IMG/VR virus record: IMGVR_UViG_3300046167_000506
Span: 1-58,548 of that record
Length of the DNA: 58,548 bases
Direction: 5' to 3' (one strand)
Source of the DNA: a virus
The notes beneath the pieces are model-generated. The model searched no databases. It was not told where the DNA came from and was given only the letters and a program-made list of their open reading frames with translations. Of the stretch, positions 7,534 to 16,306 are shown piece after piece; the stretch's first letter is position 1; the number at the start of each line of letters is the position of its first letter. The position numbers were made by a program, and so were the translations under genes.

Positions 7534-7996
7534 GTATATCAAAGTCTACATACTCGATAGTCAACTCACCGTCTTCCGCAGCGTCAGCTAAGTCCGGGTA
7601 TATTCTTTTGTAAGCATCAACCGAAGACCCAATGAATCCCTCTTTGGTTATGTTCTGCTGCGAGTGATCTCCTACCAGTAAACAACCAGCAGTGTGGTCA
7701 TCAGTGTTCCCAGTATGAATAAGTATGTACTCAAAGTTTGGGACGTCGCGTACCCAAAGCATGCCGCGATGAAACCCACCATACTTTCTACCATAGCGGG
7801 AGTGAAATCCACCGGTGGTTCTAAGCGTGACCTTATACTCTCCTGCAGGTACTCGTGTTTCCCCGTAAACTTTTTCTTCTCTATGCTCATCTTCTAGTGT
7901 GAATGCTAAGAAATCTCTGTTCCCGTCTGTTATATCAAACAACAACCCCAGTGTACTGTCTTCTTGCGAAGAGAATCTTACTACTTGTAGTTTCAT
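7523..7996 (-). CDS. DUF5675 family protein, lysis-associated candidate
   Basis: 157 aa. The motifs LAFTLEDE, TRVPAGEYKV, RYGRKYGGFH, WVRDVPNFEYILIHTGN and HTAGCLLVG are the recognisable core of DUF5675, a beta-rich family often next to phage lysis genes. The conserved His and Cys (HTGN, AGCLLVG) recall L,D-transpeptidase-like folds. A cell-wall role is inference. No signal peptide, so export would need the holin encoded directly upstream (4-nt overlap). Last gene of the leftward late operon, meeting the early operon tail to tail. Confidence 0.72.
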   Translation of the reverse strand: MKLQVVRFSSQEDSTLGLLFDITDGNRDFLAFTLEDEHREEKVYGETRVPAGEYKVTLRTTGGFHSRYGRKYGGFHRGMLWVRDVPNFEYILIHTGNTDDHTAGCLLVGDHSQQNITKEGFIGSSVDAYKRIYPDLADAAEDGELTIEYVDFDIPST

Positions 7997-8358
7997 TTTG
8001 TTCTTCCTTTTTTATCAATCGATCTTACCGCAAAGTAACCACCAACAACAGTGACACTGAGCATGTTCCATAAGTTAATCCAAGCTGAGTTGACATCTAC
8101 AATTCCGAGGCCATCAAAGAAAGTCATCAACACTAGAAAAACCACAACCACTATAAGGGTGAGCGGGCGTACATTCTTAGACAACCAAGACGTAGAGTCC
8201 ATGTCTGATTCCCAGCGTTTGCTAATCTCTTGTTCAATCTGCGCCTTTGCTGCAGCCTTTTCTTCCGGAGTCGCCACGAACTTGTCGACGATATTGCCTA
8301 CCGCGTTCACAGTTTCTGTTGCACTCCCTCCTAAAATCTTTTTAATAATATTACTCAT
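7993..8358 (-). CDS. 3TM-type phage holin
   Basis: 121 aa. An N-terminal amphipathic region (about residues 1-60) with an ATPEEKAAAKAQIEQEI coiled segment leads to the WLSKNVRPLTLIVVVVFLVLM segment and a second hydrophobic stretch near residues 90-112, ending with a basic RSIDKKGRTK tail. The N-terminal domain plus NVRPL-hydrophobic layout is that of GTA-type/3TM holins, which permeabilise the inner membrane at lysis. The start overlaps the giant virion gene by 8 nt. The next gene downstream is the DUF5675 protein, a plausible lysis partner. Confidence 0.78.
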   Translation of the reverse strand: MSNIIKKILGGSATETVNAVGNIVDKFVATPEEKAAAKAQIEQEISKRWESDMDSTSWLSKNVRPLTLIVVVVFLVLMTFFDGLGIVDVNSAWINLWNMLSVTVVGGYFAVRSIDKKGRTK

Positions 8359-11300
8359 CTCCTAAATTTAAAAAATAATTTCTAACCATTCCATCTCTGT
8401 ACGATTTCCAAGGATACATACCCCCATCGTATGTGCCTCTGGAGTTTCTGTTGTAAATAGATTTAAGACCGCTAATCTTTTGTGCATTAGTCATGCGCTC
8501 GTAAGAATTGCTAGTCACAAATCTTTTAATCTCATTGTATCTGTATGCACCGAAAGTCTTCATCATAGCGTGAGCATCCTTTGGCATCACATCAATGTAG
8601 TTCGGTTCATTTACATTAAGGCCGTGGTAAGCAGCCTCACTCTTAGTGAGTTGAATCTTTAGTTTACCCACCGGCATAGGATATCCAGGGATCACATCAG
8701 TATCACCAGTCTCTTTGAACAAATTGTATATCTCAATCTTTACCGGGTCAGTCGAACTTATTCTAGATTTAAATACACCAAAGGTGTTGTAGAGCCAAGG
8801 GTGTTCATCTCCGTCACCAAGCATTAAAGACCCGCCGCCTTCTGGAGTTTGAGTGATTGACTCACCCCAAATGTTTACACGAGGAATGACCTGCGTACCA
8901 GTGCCTAGGTAGTTAAATGTTTTATCACGTAAGATGTTATCAAGCACACTAAAGAAGTCTGCGTTAGGATGTCTGTAGTCTGGAAGATACTCACGTCCAG
9001 AACGATAGAATGCGCTGAGCGAGTTCGGTAAGATTACAGAGAATCCAGAGCGTGAAATATTCTCGAGGTACTTGGTAAGCTGTCTCTCACTTGGATCAGC
9101 AAGGAGCTTGATGATACCGTCTATACCAGTAAGGAAAGACTGATTCATCATAGAGCCTAACACCCCAGGAACAACCCCCGTTAAATCTGCGAGGTAATCC
9201 ATAAAGTTGTTTGATCGATTAAGAACTCTTGATTCCATTTGCGCATCACGCATAGTAGACTTTAAGCCTACAGCCTGGGCCGCTATTACCGCACCACCAA
9301 GACCAAGCTTCTGATAGTTAAACCACACATCGTCTGCCTGGAGTGTAGGGTCTTCGCTTCTCAACATCCGTTTGATACCCGTGATATTAATAGAATTTGG
9401 CGGGGCCACAGAATACTTTAAGTCTCTTTCTCTTGAAACATCGGCATCTACCGGTGTAGTAATCAGCCCGCTTTCCATTAATCTTTGTGTAGCCTTATAC
9501 ATCAACCAGCTCATGAATGCTTTTGATAACAACTCAGAAAGCTCACGTTGAGACACTCTTCCTTTTGCTGCTTTCTTTATAGCAATCGTAGCAAGAGGTA
9601 TGGCAGGGTGTGCTAACTGAATACTTTGAGCTAGGATGTTAGCCGGAGTCTTAACGTATGGCATATGCATACGCACTGCAACACGGAAAGCGTTCTCCAA
9701 CACACGACTACGCTCGCCAATCAAATCAGCGGTTCTTGTTATGGCTTTGTTCAGCCAAGTTGCAAACTGGTTATCTTCCTGGAAGGTAACTTTAAGACCT
9801 GCTTGTGTAGCCCTGGTTCTGTATTCCTCATTAGGGTACTTCAAGAATCTATTCATCTCTTCACCGCTTATGCCTAATGACTTGCCTATTCTGTAGAGCT
9901 CGTAGCCCTCCATGAATTTAAAGAACGGCACATCACCAAAGGCTAGTAACCTAAACATAATGTTTGCTGGTGTCCCACCAACTGCCTCTAAGAATTTTTT
10001 AGCGCGGTAGTCGATCTGGTCTAGCTTAGTTCCATTCTTTACAGAGTCCGGGAGCTTATCACTGTTAGCCATGATTAAACCAAACGCTTTAATCGGAGCA
10101 AGCTGAAGCTGCATGTTGTACTCGAACTTATCGTTGGGAACCGTCTCCCCAATAGCACTCTTATACGCGTCTTTGATACCAACACCGAACTGCTTGCCTG
10201 CATAAATTGCAGCGGCTATAGAAGGCGGTAGTGACGCTAGGCTAGGATCAACATCTTTACCCATAGACCTGCGGATACCATTAATCATAACCTCAGCACC
10301 ATACCCAAGAGTTTTATCTAGGGCCATGATAGGAAGTGTAGAAAGGTTGGCGGTAACGTTAACCATCTGAGACACCGGAGTAAGAAGATTTCCCTGGATT
10401 AGCAATCCAATTAATTTACCCCAAGTCATAGCGTACTTGCTATTGAACTGATTCAGTCTCTTATTAGCCTCAGACACTCTACGCTTAGCATCTTCTAGCC
10501 TACCCTCGATATCTCCAATGCGGTCTAGGTCTGTGGTTTCTGCTAGCTCTTTGATCAAGGCTTGAACATCTTGCTGACCATCAAATAAATCATCAACAAT
10601 AACACCCATCTCTTCGTACTCAGTATCCGATAACTTAGTACCGTTTGAATCGTACACGCTATCCACAAGGTCTTTCATTCCTTCTGGTGTCTGGCCTTTT
10701 ATCTCACCGAACTGACGCAGCAATTGCCCCACAGCTGTACCCGTCTCAAAGAATCTTTTTAGAACAGCGCGATACTCTGCTGTACGGCCCTGCTCTTGAA
10801 GCCTCTTGAGATATTCTAGCGTAGCCAACACACGGAAGTCTCCACTTGCCAAGCTGCTCATAGCGTCGTTGACAACCGAAGGGTTCTCCCCGTCATACAA
10901 AGCAACATCTTTCATCTCAGACATTAGCTCCTCAATACTCATCTCTTCTAACCGCTCTTTGATATCGTCAATCTTCTGAGGCTCATAGAATCGAGAAGGA
11001 TCATTTCTTAACTCGGCACGAACGGAAGCTTCAAACGGAACATCCGGACGTAGATTTTGGAACATCTTACGAGCGTGTCTTCTCTCTCTCGTTTCATCTA
11101 ATCTGGCACGATCACCAGAATCGACATACCAATCTGGATTAAAGATACCACCTGCTCTTTCAAACACCTGGTCTTGAGCTTCCTCAAAGCTGATGTTACC
11201 CTTAGCATACTCTTCCCATATGCTGCGAACGTCTTGCTTGTTTTTCTTCTGACCCTTGAATCCTGCAGTAAACAATGTACGAACAGCTTCCCAGGTAATA

Positions 11301-14300
11301 GACTGCATCTCTCTTGCGAGCACTCCTTTTTCTTCTGCAGCTCTACGATATGCTTCAGCATAAGCAAAGTAAATCCCCTTAACACCTAGGTTAGAACTAC
11401 CGGCCTTAACTTTCATTGCAGCTGTGCCTCCACCAAAGTTGTGAAAAACCTCTGCGCTAGATCCTGCCAAAGGAAGTAGCTCAGCCGCCGCCACCGCATG
11501 TGTGTCAATCGTAACGTCACCCTCTGGGGAATTAGGATTGTTAATGTTGTTAAAGAACGAGCGCACCTTATGCTGGTCACCCACCTGCTTATCAATGTTT
11601 TTCATTGTACCGTTAAGCGCAATAGATGTGGCTGAAGAAATCTCAGCGTAAGAACCCCAAGCCATTGTAGACATAGAGCCGTCCGCTTTCTTAGCGTAGC
11701 CAACGCGCTCACCAATAGGGCTAACGACATGGTAGTTGCGGTCTTCAAACATCTCGTTGTACGTGCGCACAAACATCGCAGCATTCATAGCGCCATTGTC
11801 TTCAAGGCTCATAGCACCGAGGGTTTTACCCAGCATGTTTTGCAAGACGGCTTTTCTTTTTAAGTAAGACTCGTATGTCTTTCTATCAGATACCCTTTTA
11901 AATTCTGACTGGGTAAGTATTTTGTTTTTTACTTTACGTGTGTTACCAAGAGCTTTATTGTACATAGACTTAGAAAACTCTGTATCTTTCTGATTACGCA
12001 TAACGCGCATTACCGCCTCAGCTAATGCCATGTTCTGATACCAGTCTTTCTGTGGAGATAAAGCGGCAAGCATACCTGCTGCCTGCTCTTGAGTGTACCC
12101 AAATCTAGCGCCCATGTCTTGAGCGGTAAGGTTCGCGCCCACGTACCAAAGCTTAGAATATTTTCTCACGTCTTCACTAAAGGAGTCATGAAGTCTGATA
12201 AGGTTTTTAGTAGCTCGATCAACGAACACTTCGTAAATCTCATCAGCCTTTTTTAACTGAGCTTCTGTAGGGTTCTTCGTGTCTAGCGCTTTTGTTCCCT
12301 TGATATCGGACATCATTGTATGCGTGCCTAATACAAAAGCCCCGCGAGCATATACAGCTGGAGCATTCTCTCTGGTATAGTCCATAGAGATTTGTCTAGA
12401 CCCGTCGTAGTTTAGCTTAACGTCTGACTTAGCGGATGTAGCACGAGCAGGTGACACGCGGTTACCCGCTTTTATTTTACCTACCGCAGCTGCAACAGTC
12501 TCATCATCTAGTCGAGCGCGGTTGCCGTCCTCCATGTACCTCAGCTTAGACCTTAGTGCTTGAACTAGACTTGACCTTTCTCTTTCTCTGGTCTCAAAGA
12601 TTGGAGCGAATTGACTTTGATAAGATTCAGTTCCGGCAATAGCTTGAGCGCCGTCATCGAACATAGGAGCTTCAAATCTTTCGATCATATCTCTTAGCCC
12701 ATCAGCATCAATGTTCTTTGTGAGAAGCTCTGCTATAGTTCCAGCCTGGAAGTTAAGCGGTCCTCGCACTGGGGACTCGTCTCCTATAGGGTCAGCAATA
12801 TTATAAGGGCCTTCACGGAAACCTTTAAATAATTCAGTGCCATCGAGGTAAGGCAAAATGATCCCATAGTCGTACTGTCTTTCAATGTCATCAGCTGGGT
12901 TCGGGCTGAGGCTAGATTCTGGACCTTTAGGTAATTGCATCTGTTCAAGAATCTGTCCGTTCAACACATACTGTGCTTCCTCTTGATCGTACATCACATC
13001 CTGCATTGTGGTAATAGGCACTCTACCCGGGATGGCCGACTCATGAACAATCTGATCTTTATTTTCCTCTCTAAACGTAGCGGCCTCTTCACCGACAAGA
13101 CCTACTGGGTTCAGCTGGGTAAATGGTTCTCCCCAAAAGAAGTGTTGCTTCTCTGCATAGCCTGGAATAAACGCAGCTTTTGTCTCATTGGATATTTCAT
13201 CCATGAAAACTCTATGCCCAGTCTCTGCCAGACGAGAGCTCATCATCATGTTAGAGTCGTAACCGTCTATATCAAACGCTTCAAACAATGGGTATCCGTT
13301 TAATGTTTTCTCAGTACTAGAAAACCCTAAATTAGCAGCGTGAATGTCTGGATTAACAGCACCTAGCAAAGTAAACGAACCAGTCATTTGCCAAAGATTA
13401 ACAGCGTATCCAATGAGATCTTCAAAGGTCATAGCCCCACTGCTAACCTCTTCACCTACAACTGAGCCACGAACTTCCATTTCGTTCTCAATATACTTGT
13501 TGATCTCTGCGGTCTTGTATGGGTCTTGATATACTTGCATTAAGGTTAACGCAGTAGCTTGAGCGGTTGGTAAGTCTACACCTCCACGCATATTAGGAGT
13601 AGCCATCATTGAGTCATATAGCTCCTCTGCCGGGGCATTATCTATTAACTCTATAGACTTATCATATACATCAGACACAGCGTGTATAATACGTCTATAC
13701 ACATTGTTTACTGAAACATCATAACTACCACCATACTTGTCAACAACCGTTTTCGACAAATCCTTAGTGACAAAGATGACGCCGCTTCTCTGCCAGTCTG
13801 TTGCAGCATCTAAGAACATTGCCCCCAGCTTGTGATACTTAACGAGCCCAGGTAATTTACCGTCATAATCGTAAATGTATCTAGAGGAAATATATGTTTC
13901 TCTTTTGCTGCCCGTTCTTTTAACTACGACATCACCGTCCGGCGTGCCAACAACAAATGCTTTGCCGAAAGCACCCGAGCCAATCTCTTTAATCTTATTG
14001 AATTCAATACCCCCATTAAGCAGGTACTCTTCTATACGAGCACGGTTGCCACCGTCAACATCTGAACGCTCGCTGGGATCAAGCATGGCTTCACGCTGAT
14101 ACTCTTGAAGTATACCATGGAAAGCGGTCTGTACTTGCTCGTTAAAATAGTATATCGAGTCACGCTGTGGAGTGTCTACTTTAGCAGTACCCGGAGCCCC
14201 ATCTACTTTAAACAGCTCATTCTCTAAGACTCTCATTAAGCTGTAGTCTGGGTTCTTGTGCATTAGCTTAACAAGACCAAGAGTCTTTGCTACATGCTTA

Positions 14301-16306
14301 AGAGCTTCTTTGGATTTAGGTGGATTTTTGTCGGCGTCCACGTAGAAATCTTCTGCCTCAAAATCATCCATTCTGATGTCTGGGTCTGCGTCAAGAATGG
14401 CCTTGATTGTAATAGGAGGAACAACTCCAAGCCCTATACTATTGTAGTAAGCTCTAGCGTTGAAATCCTCTTTGCCTAAACTAGTGTAATAGTCTGCGTC
14501 GGCAGCAGCGTATTTGAGCATGCGGTTACCTTCTTGAGCAAACCCTCTGTACTCTTTGGCGACAAGCACATCAATTTCGCTGGTAGGGAAATTACCCGTA
14601 AGCGAATTGTTGTCATATATATCCCCCATAATATCAAAGAACTTAATAGAGGAAAATTTCTCAATCTTATTCTCGGAATCAATGGCCGCAAACCCTACGT
14701 TACCAGCATGAAGATCAGCTGTTCTCAGACCTAACTTCCCAAGGCTTTCGCTCATCGCCATTTGATTGTCTAGGTAAGCCATAGAAACGTCTATCACTTC
14801 CTCTGAAGAAAATCCCTCAACATCAAAATGGGCACGGATAGCATTGTCGATTAGAGTGAATATCATTTCATTGTTGTCGTACAACGCAGATATCTTTTCT
14901 AATGCCCCAGGGTTGTTTATATCAAGATCTTCTAGGCTTTCTTGTCTTACATCAGAATAATCTATACTACTAGGACTTGCTTCGCCCATTGCCCTAACCT
15001 TTTTCTGAAGCTGCTCTATCTTCCCAACACCTACGATCGCAAACGGATTAAACAAAGTATCGTTAATGTCAGAGGCTATGTTTTCTACTACATGCTTTCT
15101 TAAAAGCACAGAATTTAATTCTGACCTAGATACATCTGAATCTAAAACCCTTCGGTTATCTGTGTTGTAGTCTAAACCAAACAGATGATCATACAAGTAA
15201 TTGTAAAGGTTGGTCTTTAAATCTAGAGCTCGCGAGTTTAGTATAGGCTTGAACACGGCTGAGAGGTTGGTTAGTTTCAACTCTCTAAACCCAGAACCTA
15301 CAGTTCTTTGAGCATCATTGATCGGCTCAAGCCTAGCAGCTTTAAGTTCTTCATAAAGCTCTTTTACCATGGTCATATTCTCGATCATGGATTGGTGCTG
15401 AATTTTACTAATCCCTCTGCTAGGATTTGAAGCACCAGAGTAAGGGAAGTTTCTGTTTAGTAGTTCAGCAACATTCTGAAGATCTCCGATTACAGCACCG
15501 ATATTAAGTTGATAAGCAGAATTATCTCTACTAATAACATCCGTCATTGACGTTGGCAAATACTCTTTGAGCTGATATACAAAAGGAACGCCGTCTATAT
15601 CTGAAGCGATTCCTACATCGTAATAATCAGCAAGACCTGGGAGTTTACCTTTAAACTTATCGAAGTAGTTCGTGGCGATATATATCTCGTCAGCACTCTG
15701 TGCTTGCTTAAGAACAACATCTCGACCATCCTTGTCTTTGACCATGAAAGCATAACCAAAAGCACCGCTACCCAGCTTCTTCATGTCAGACAAATCCAGG
15801 GCACGATCAAAAGCATAGTCGATTAATCGAGCACGGTCATCCGCTGTAGGTTCAGACTCAGTACGCATTGCCTCTGCCGGGTTAGGGTTTGGATTTGGCT
15901 GTGCGTTTCTGACAATATCTAATATGTATATCTTATTACCAGTTCTGTATCCCTGCGTAACACGCTCGATCATATTGACCAAGTCGTTGTCACTCTTTAA
16001 GTGGAACTTACCGAGCTTAGCGCCAAGCATCTTGTTGATGACTCGTCTAGTCTTAGCCTTGGCAGTAGCATCAATCTGATTAAGGTTATCGTTAATGTCT
16101 GCAATAATACCAACGATCGCTTCTTCCTCAGCAATAGCAACAGCCTTTGCCTCCGAAGCACCACGCTCTATATAGAACGCCACATATTTACGAAAGCGCT
16201 CATTGATTTTGTTGCGAAGTGTTTCGTTGTTAACGCTTTGCAGGTCATTGAATAGTTTTGTACGAACCGCCGGCTGCAGAACCATAACGTGACGAAGGCC
16301 CTGCAT
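8351..16306 (-). CDS. giant polyvalent virion protein, C-terminal segment (kinase-like, glycosylase-like and ejection domains)
   Basis: About 2,650 aa; it continues the frame at 16245-18257 after a one-base shift near 16310. In order: the remainder of a zincin-like domain (AGLRHVM..., then an AEEEA helix); kinase-like domain 1 (GSGAFGYAF and VVLK near residue 180; DLHAGN near 535; FFDI after it); kinase-like domain 2 (GSGAFGKAF near 780; DIHAAN near 990; FDID); a domain with LSPQKDW and TIDTHAV (about 1400-1610) resembling HhH DNA-glycosylase folds; and a long helical C-terminus with NLLTPVSQMVNVTANLS. The last resembles the large polyvalent-protein-associated/ejection domains of phage internal proteins. 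(D/G)-x-RAR-(L/I) motifs at about 157, 754, 1262 and 1732 separate the modules. Probably packaged in the capsid and injected with DNA (inference). Confidence 0.75.
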   Translation of the reverse strand: MQGLRHVMVLQPAVRTKLFNDLQSVNNETLRNKINERFRKYVAFYIERGASEAKAVAIAEEEAIVGIIADINDNLNQIDATAKAKTRRVINKMLGAKLGKFHLKSDNDLVNMIERVTQGYRTGNKIYILDIVRNAQPNPNPNPAEAMRTESEPTADDRARLIDYAFDRALDLSDMKKLGSGAFGYAFMVKDKDGRDVVLKQAQSADEIYIATNYFDKFKGKLPGLADYYDVGIASDIDGVPFVYQLKEYLPTSMTDVISRDNSAYQLNIGAVIGDLQNVAELLNRNFPYSGASNPSRGISKIQHQSMIENMTMVKELYEELKAARLEPINDAQRTVGSGFRELKLTNLSAVFKPILNSRALDLKTNLYNYLYDHLFGLDYNTDNRRVLDSDVSRSELNSVLLRKHVVENIASDINDTLFNPFAIVGVGKIEQLQKKVRAMGEASPSSIDYSDVRQESLEDLDINNPGALEKISALYDNNEMIFTLIDNAIRAHFDVEGFSSEEVIDVSMAYLDNQMAMSESLGKLGLRTADLHAGNVGFAAIDSENKIEKFSSIKFFDIMGDIYDNNSLTGNFPTSEIDVLVAKEYRGFAQEGNRMLKYAAADADYYTSLGKEDFNARAYYNSIGLGVVPPITIKAILDADPDIRMDDFEAEDFYVDADKNPPKSKEALKHVAKTLGLVKLMHKNPDYSLMRVLENELFKVDGAPGTAKVDTPQRDSIYYFNEQVQTAFHGILQEYQREAMLDPSERSDVDGGNRARIEEYLLNGGIEFNKIKEIGSGAFGKAFVVGTPDGDVVVKRTGSKRETYISSRYIYDYDGKLPGLVKYHKLGAMFLDAATDWQRSGVIFVTKDLSKTVVDKYGGSYDVSVNNVYRRIIHAVSDVYDKSIELIDNAPAEELYDSMMATPNMRGGVDLPTAQATALTLMQVYQDPYKTAEINKYIENEMEVRGSVVGEEVSSGAMTFEDLIGYAVNLWQMTGSFTLLGAVNPDIHAANLGFSSTEKTLNGYPLFEAFDIDGYDSNMMMSSRLAETGHRVFMDEISNETKAAFIPGYAEKQHFFWGEPFTQLNPVGLVGEEAATFREENKDQIVHESAIPGRVPITTMQDVMYDQEEAQYVLNGQILEQMQLPKGPESSLSPNPADDIERQYDYGIILPYLDGTELFKGFREGPYNIADPIGDESPVRGPLNFQAGTIAELLTKNIDADGLRDMIERFEAPMFDDGAQAIAGTESYQSQFAPIFETRERERSSLVQALRSKLRYMEDGNRARLDDETVAAAVGKIKAGNRVSPARATSAKSDVKLNYDGSRQISMDYTRENAPAVYARGAFVLGTHTMMSDIKGTKALDTKNPTEAQLKKADEIYEVFVDRATKNLIRLHDSFSEDVRKYSKLWYVGANLTAQDMGARFGYTQEQAAGMLAALSPQKDWYQNMALAEAVMRVMRNQKDTEFSKSMYNKALGNTRKVKNKILTQSEFKRVSDRKTYESYLKRKAVLQNMLGKTLGAMSLEDNGAMNAAMFVRTYNEMFEDRNYHVVSPIGERVGYAKKADGSMSTMAWGSYAEISSATSIALNGTMKNIDKQVGDQHKVRSFFNNINNPNSPEGDVTIDTHAVAAAELLPLAGSSAEVFHNFGGGTAAMKVKAGSSNLGVKGIYFAYAEAYRRAAEEKGVLAREMQSITWEAVRTLFTAGFKGQKKNKQDVRSIWEEYAKGNISFEEAQDQVFERAGGIFNPDWYVDSGDRARLDETRERRHARKMFQNLRPDVPFEASVRAELRNDPSRFYEPQKIDDIKERLEEMSIEELMSEMKDVALYDGENPSVVNDAMSSLASGDFRVLATLEYLKRLQEQGRTAEYRAVLKRFFETGTAVGQLLRQFGEIKGQTPEGMKDLVDSVYDSNGTKLSDTEYEEMGVIVDDLFDGQQDVQALIKELAETTDLDRIGDIEGRLEDAKRRVSEANKRLNQFNSKYAMTWGKLIGLLIQGNLLTPVSQMVNVTANLSTLPIMALDKTLGYGAEVMINGIRRSMGKDVDPSLASLPPSIAAAIYAGKQFGVGIKDAYKSAIGETVPNDKFEYNMQLQLAPIKAFGLIMANSDKLPDSVKNGTKLDQIDYRAKKFLEAVGGTPANIMFRLLAFGDVPFFKFMEGYELYRIGKSLGISGEEMNRFLKYPNEEYRTRATQAGLKVTFQEDNQFATWLNKAITRTADLIGERSRVLENAFRVAVRMHMPYVKTPANILAQSIQLAHPAIPLATIAIKKAAKGRVSQRELSELLSKAFMSWLMYKATQRLMESGLITTPVDADVSRERDLKYSVAPPNSINITGIKRMLRSEDPTLQADDVWFNYQKLGLGGAVIAAQAVGLKSTMRDAQMESRVLNRSNNFMDYLADLTGVVPGVLGSMMNQSFLTGIDGIIKLLADPSERQLTKYLENISRSGFSVILPNSLSAFYRSGREYLPDYRHPNADFFSVLDNILRDKTFNYLGTGTQVIPRVNIWGESITQTPEGGGSLMLGDGDEHPWLYNTFGVFKSRISSTDPVKIEIYNLFKETGDTDVIPGYPMPVGKLKIQLTKSEAAYHGLNVNEPNYIDVMPKDAHAMMKTFGAYRYNEIKRFVTSNSYERMTNAQKISGLKSIYNRNSRGTYDGGMYPWKSYRDGMVRNYFLNLGDE

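Noticed and set aside
12935-13303. 122-aa plus-strand open frame opposite the giant gene
   Set aside because: It lies antisense to the conserved kinase-like domain 2, with biased shadow composition and no promoter or start signal.
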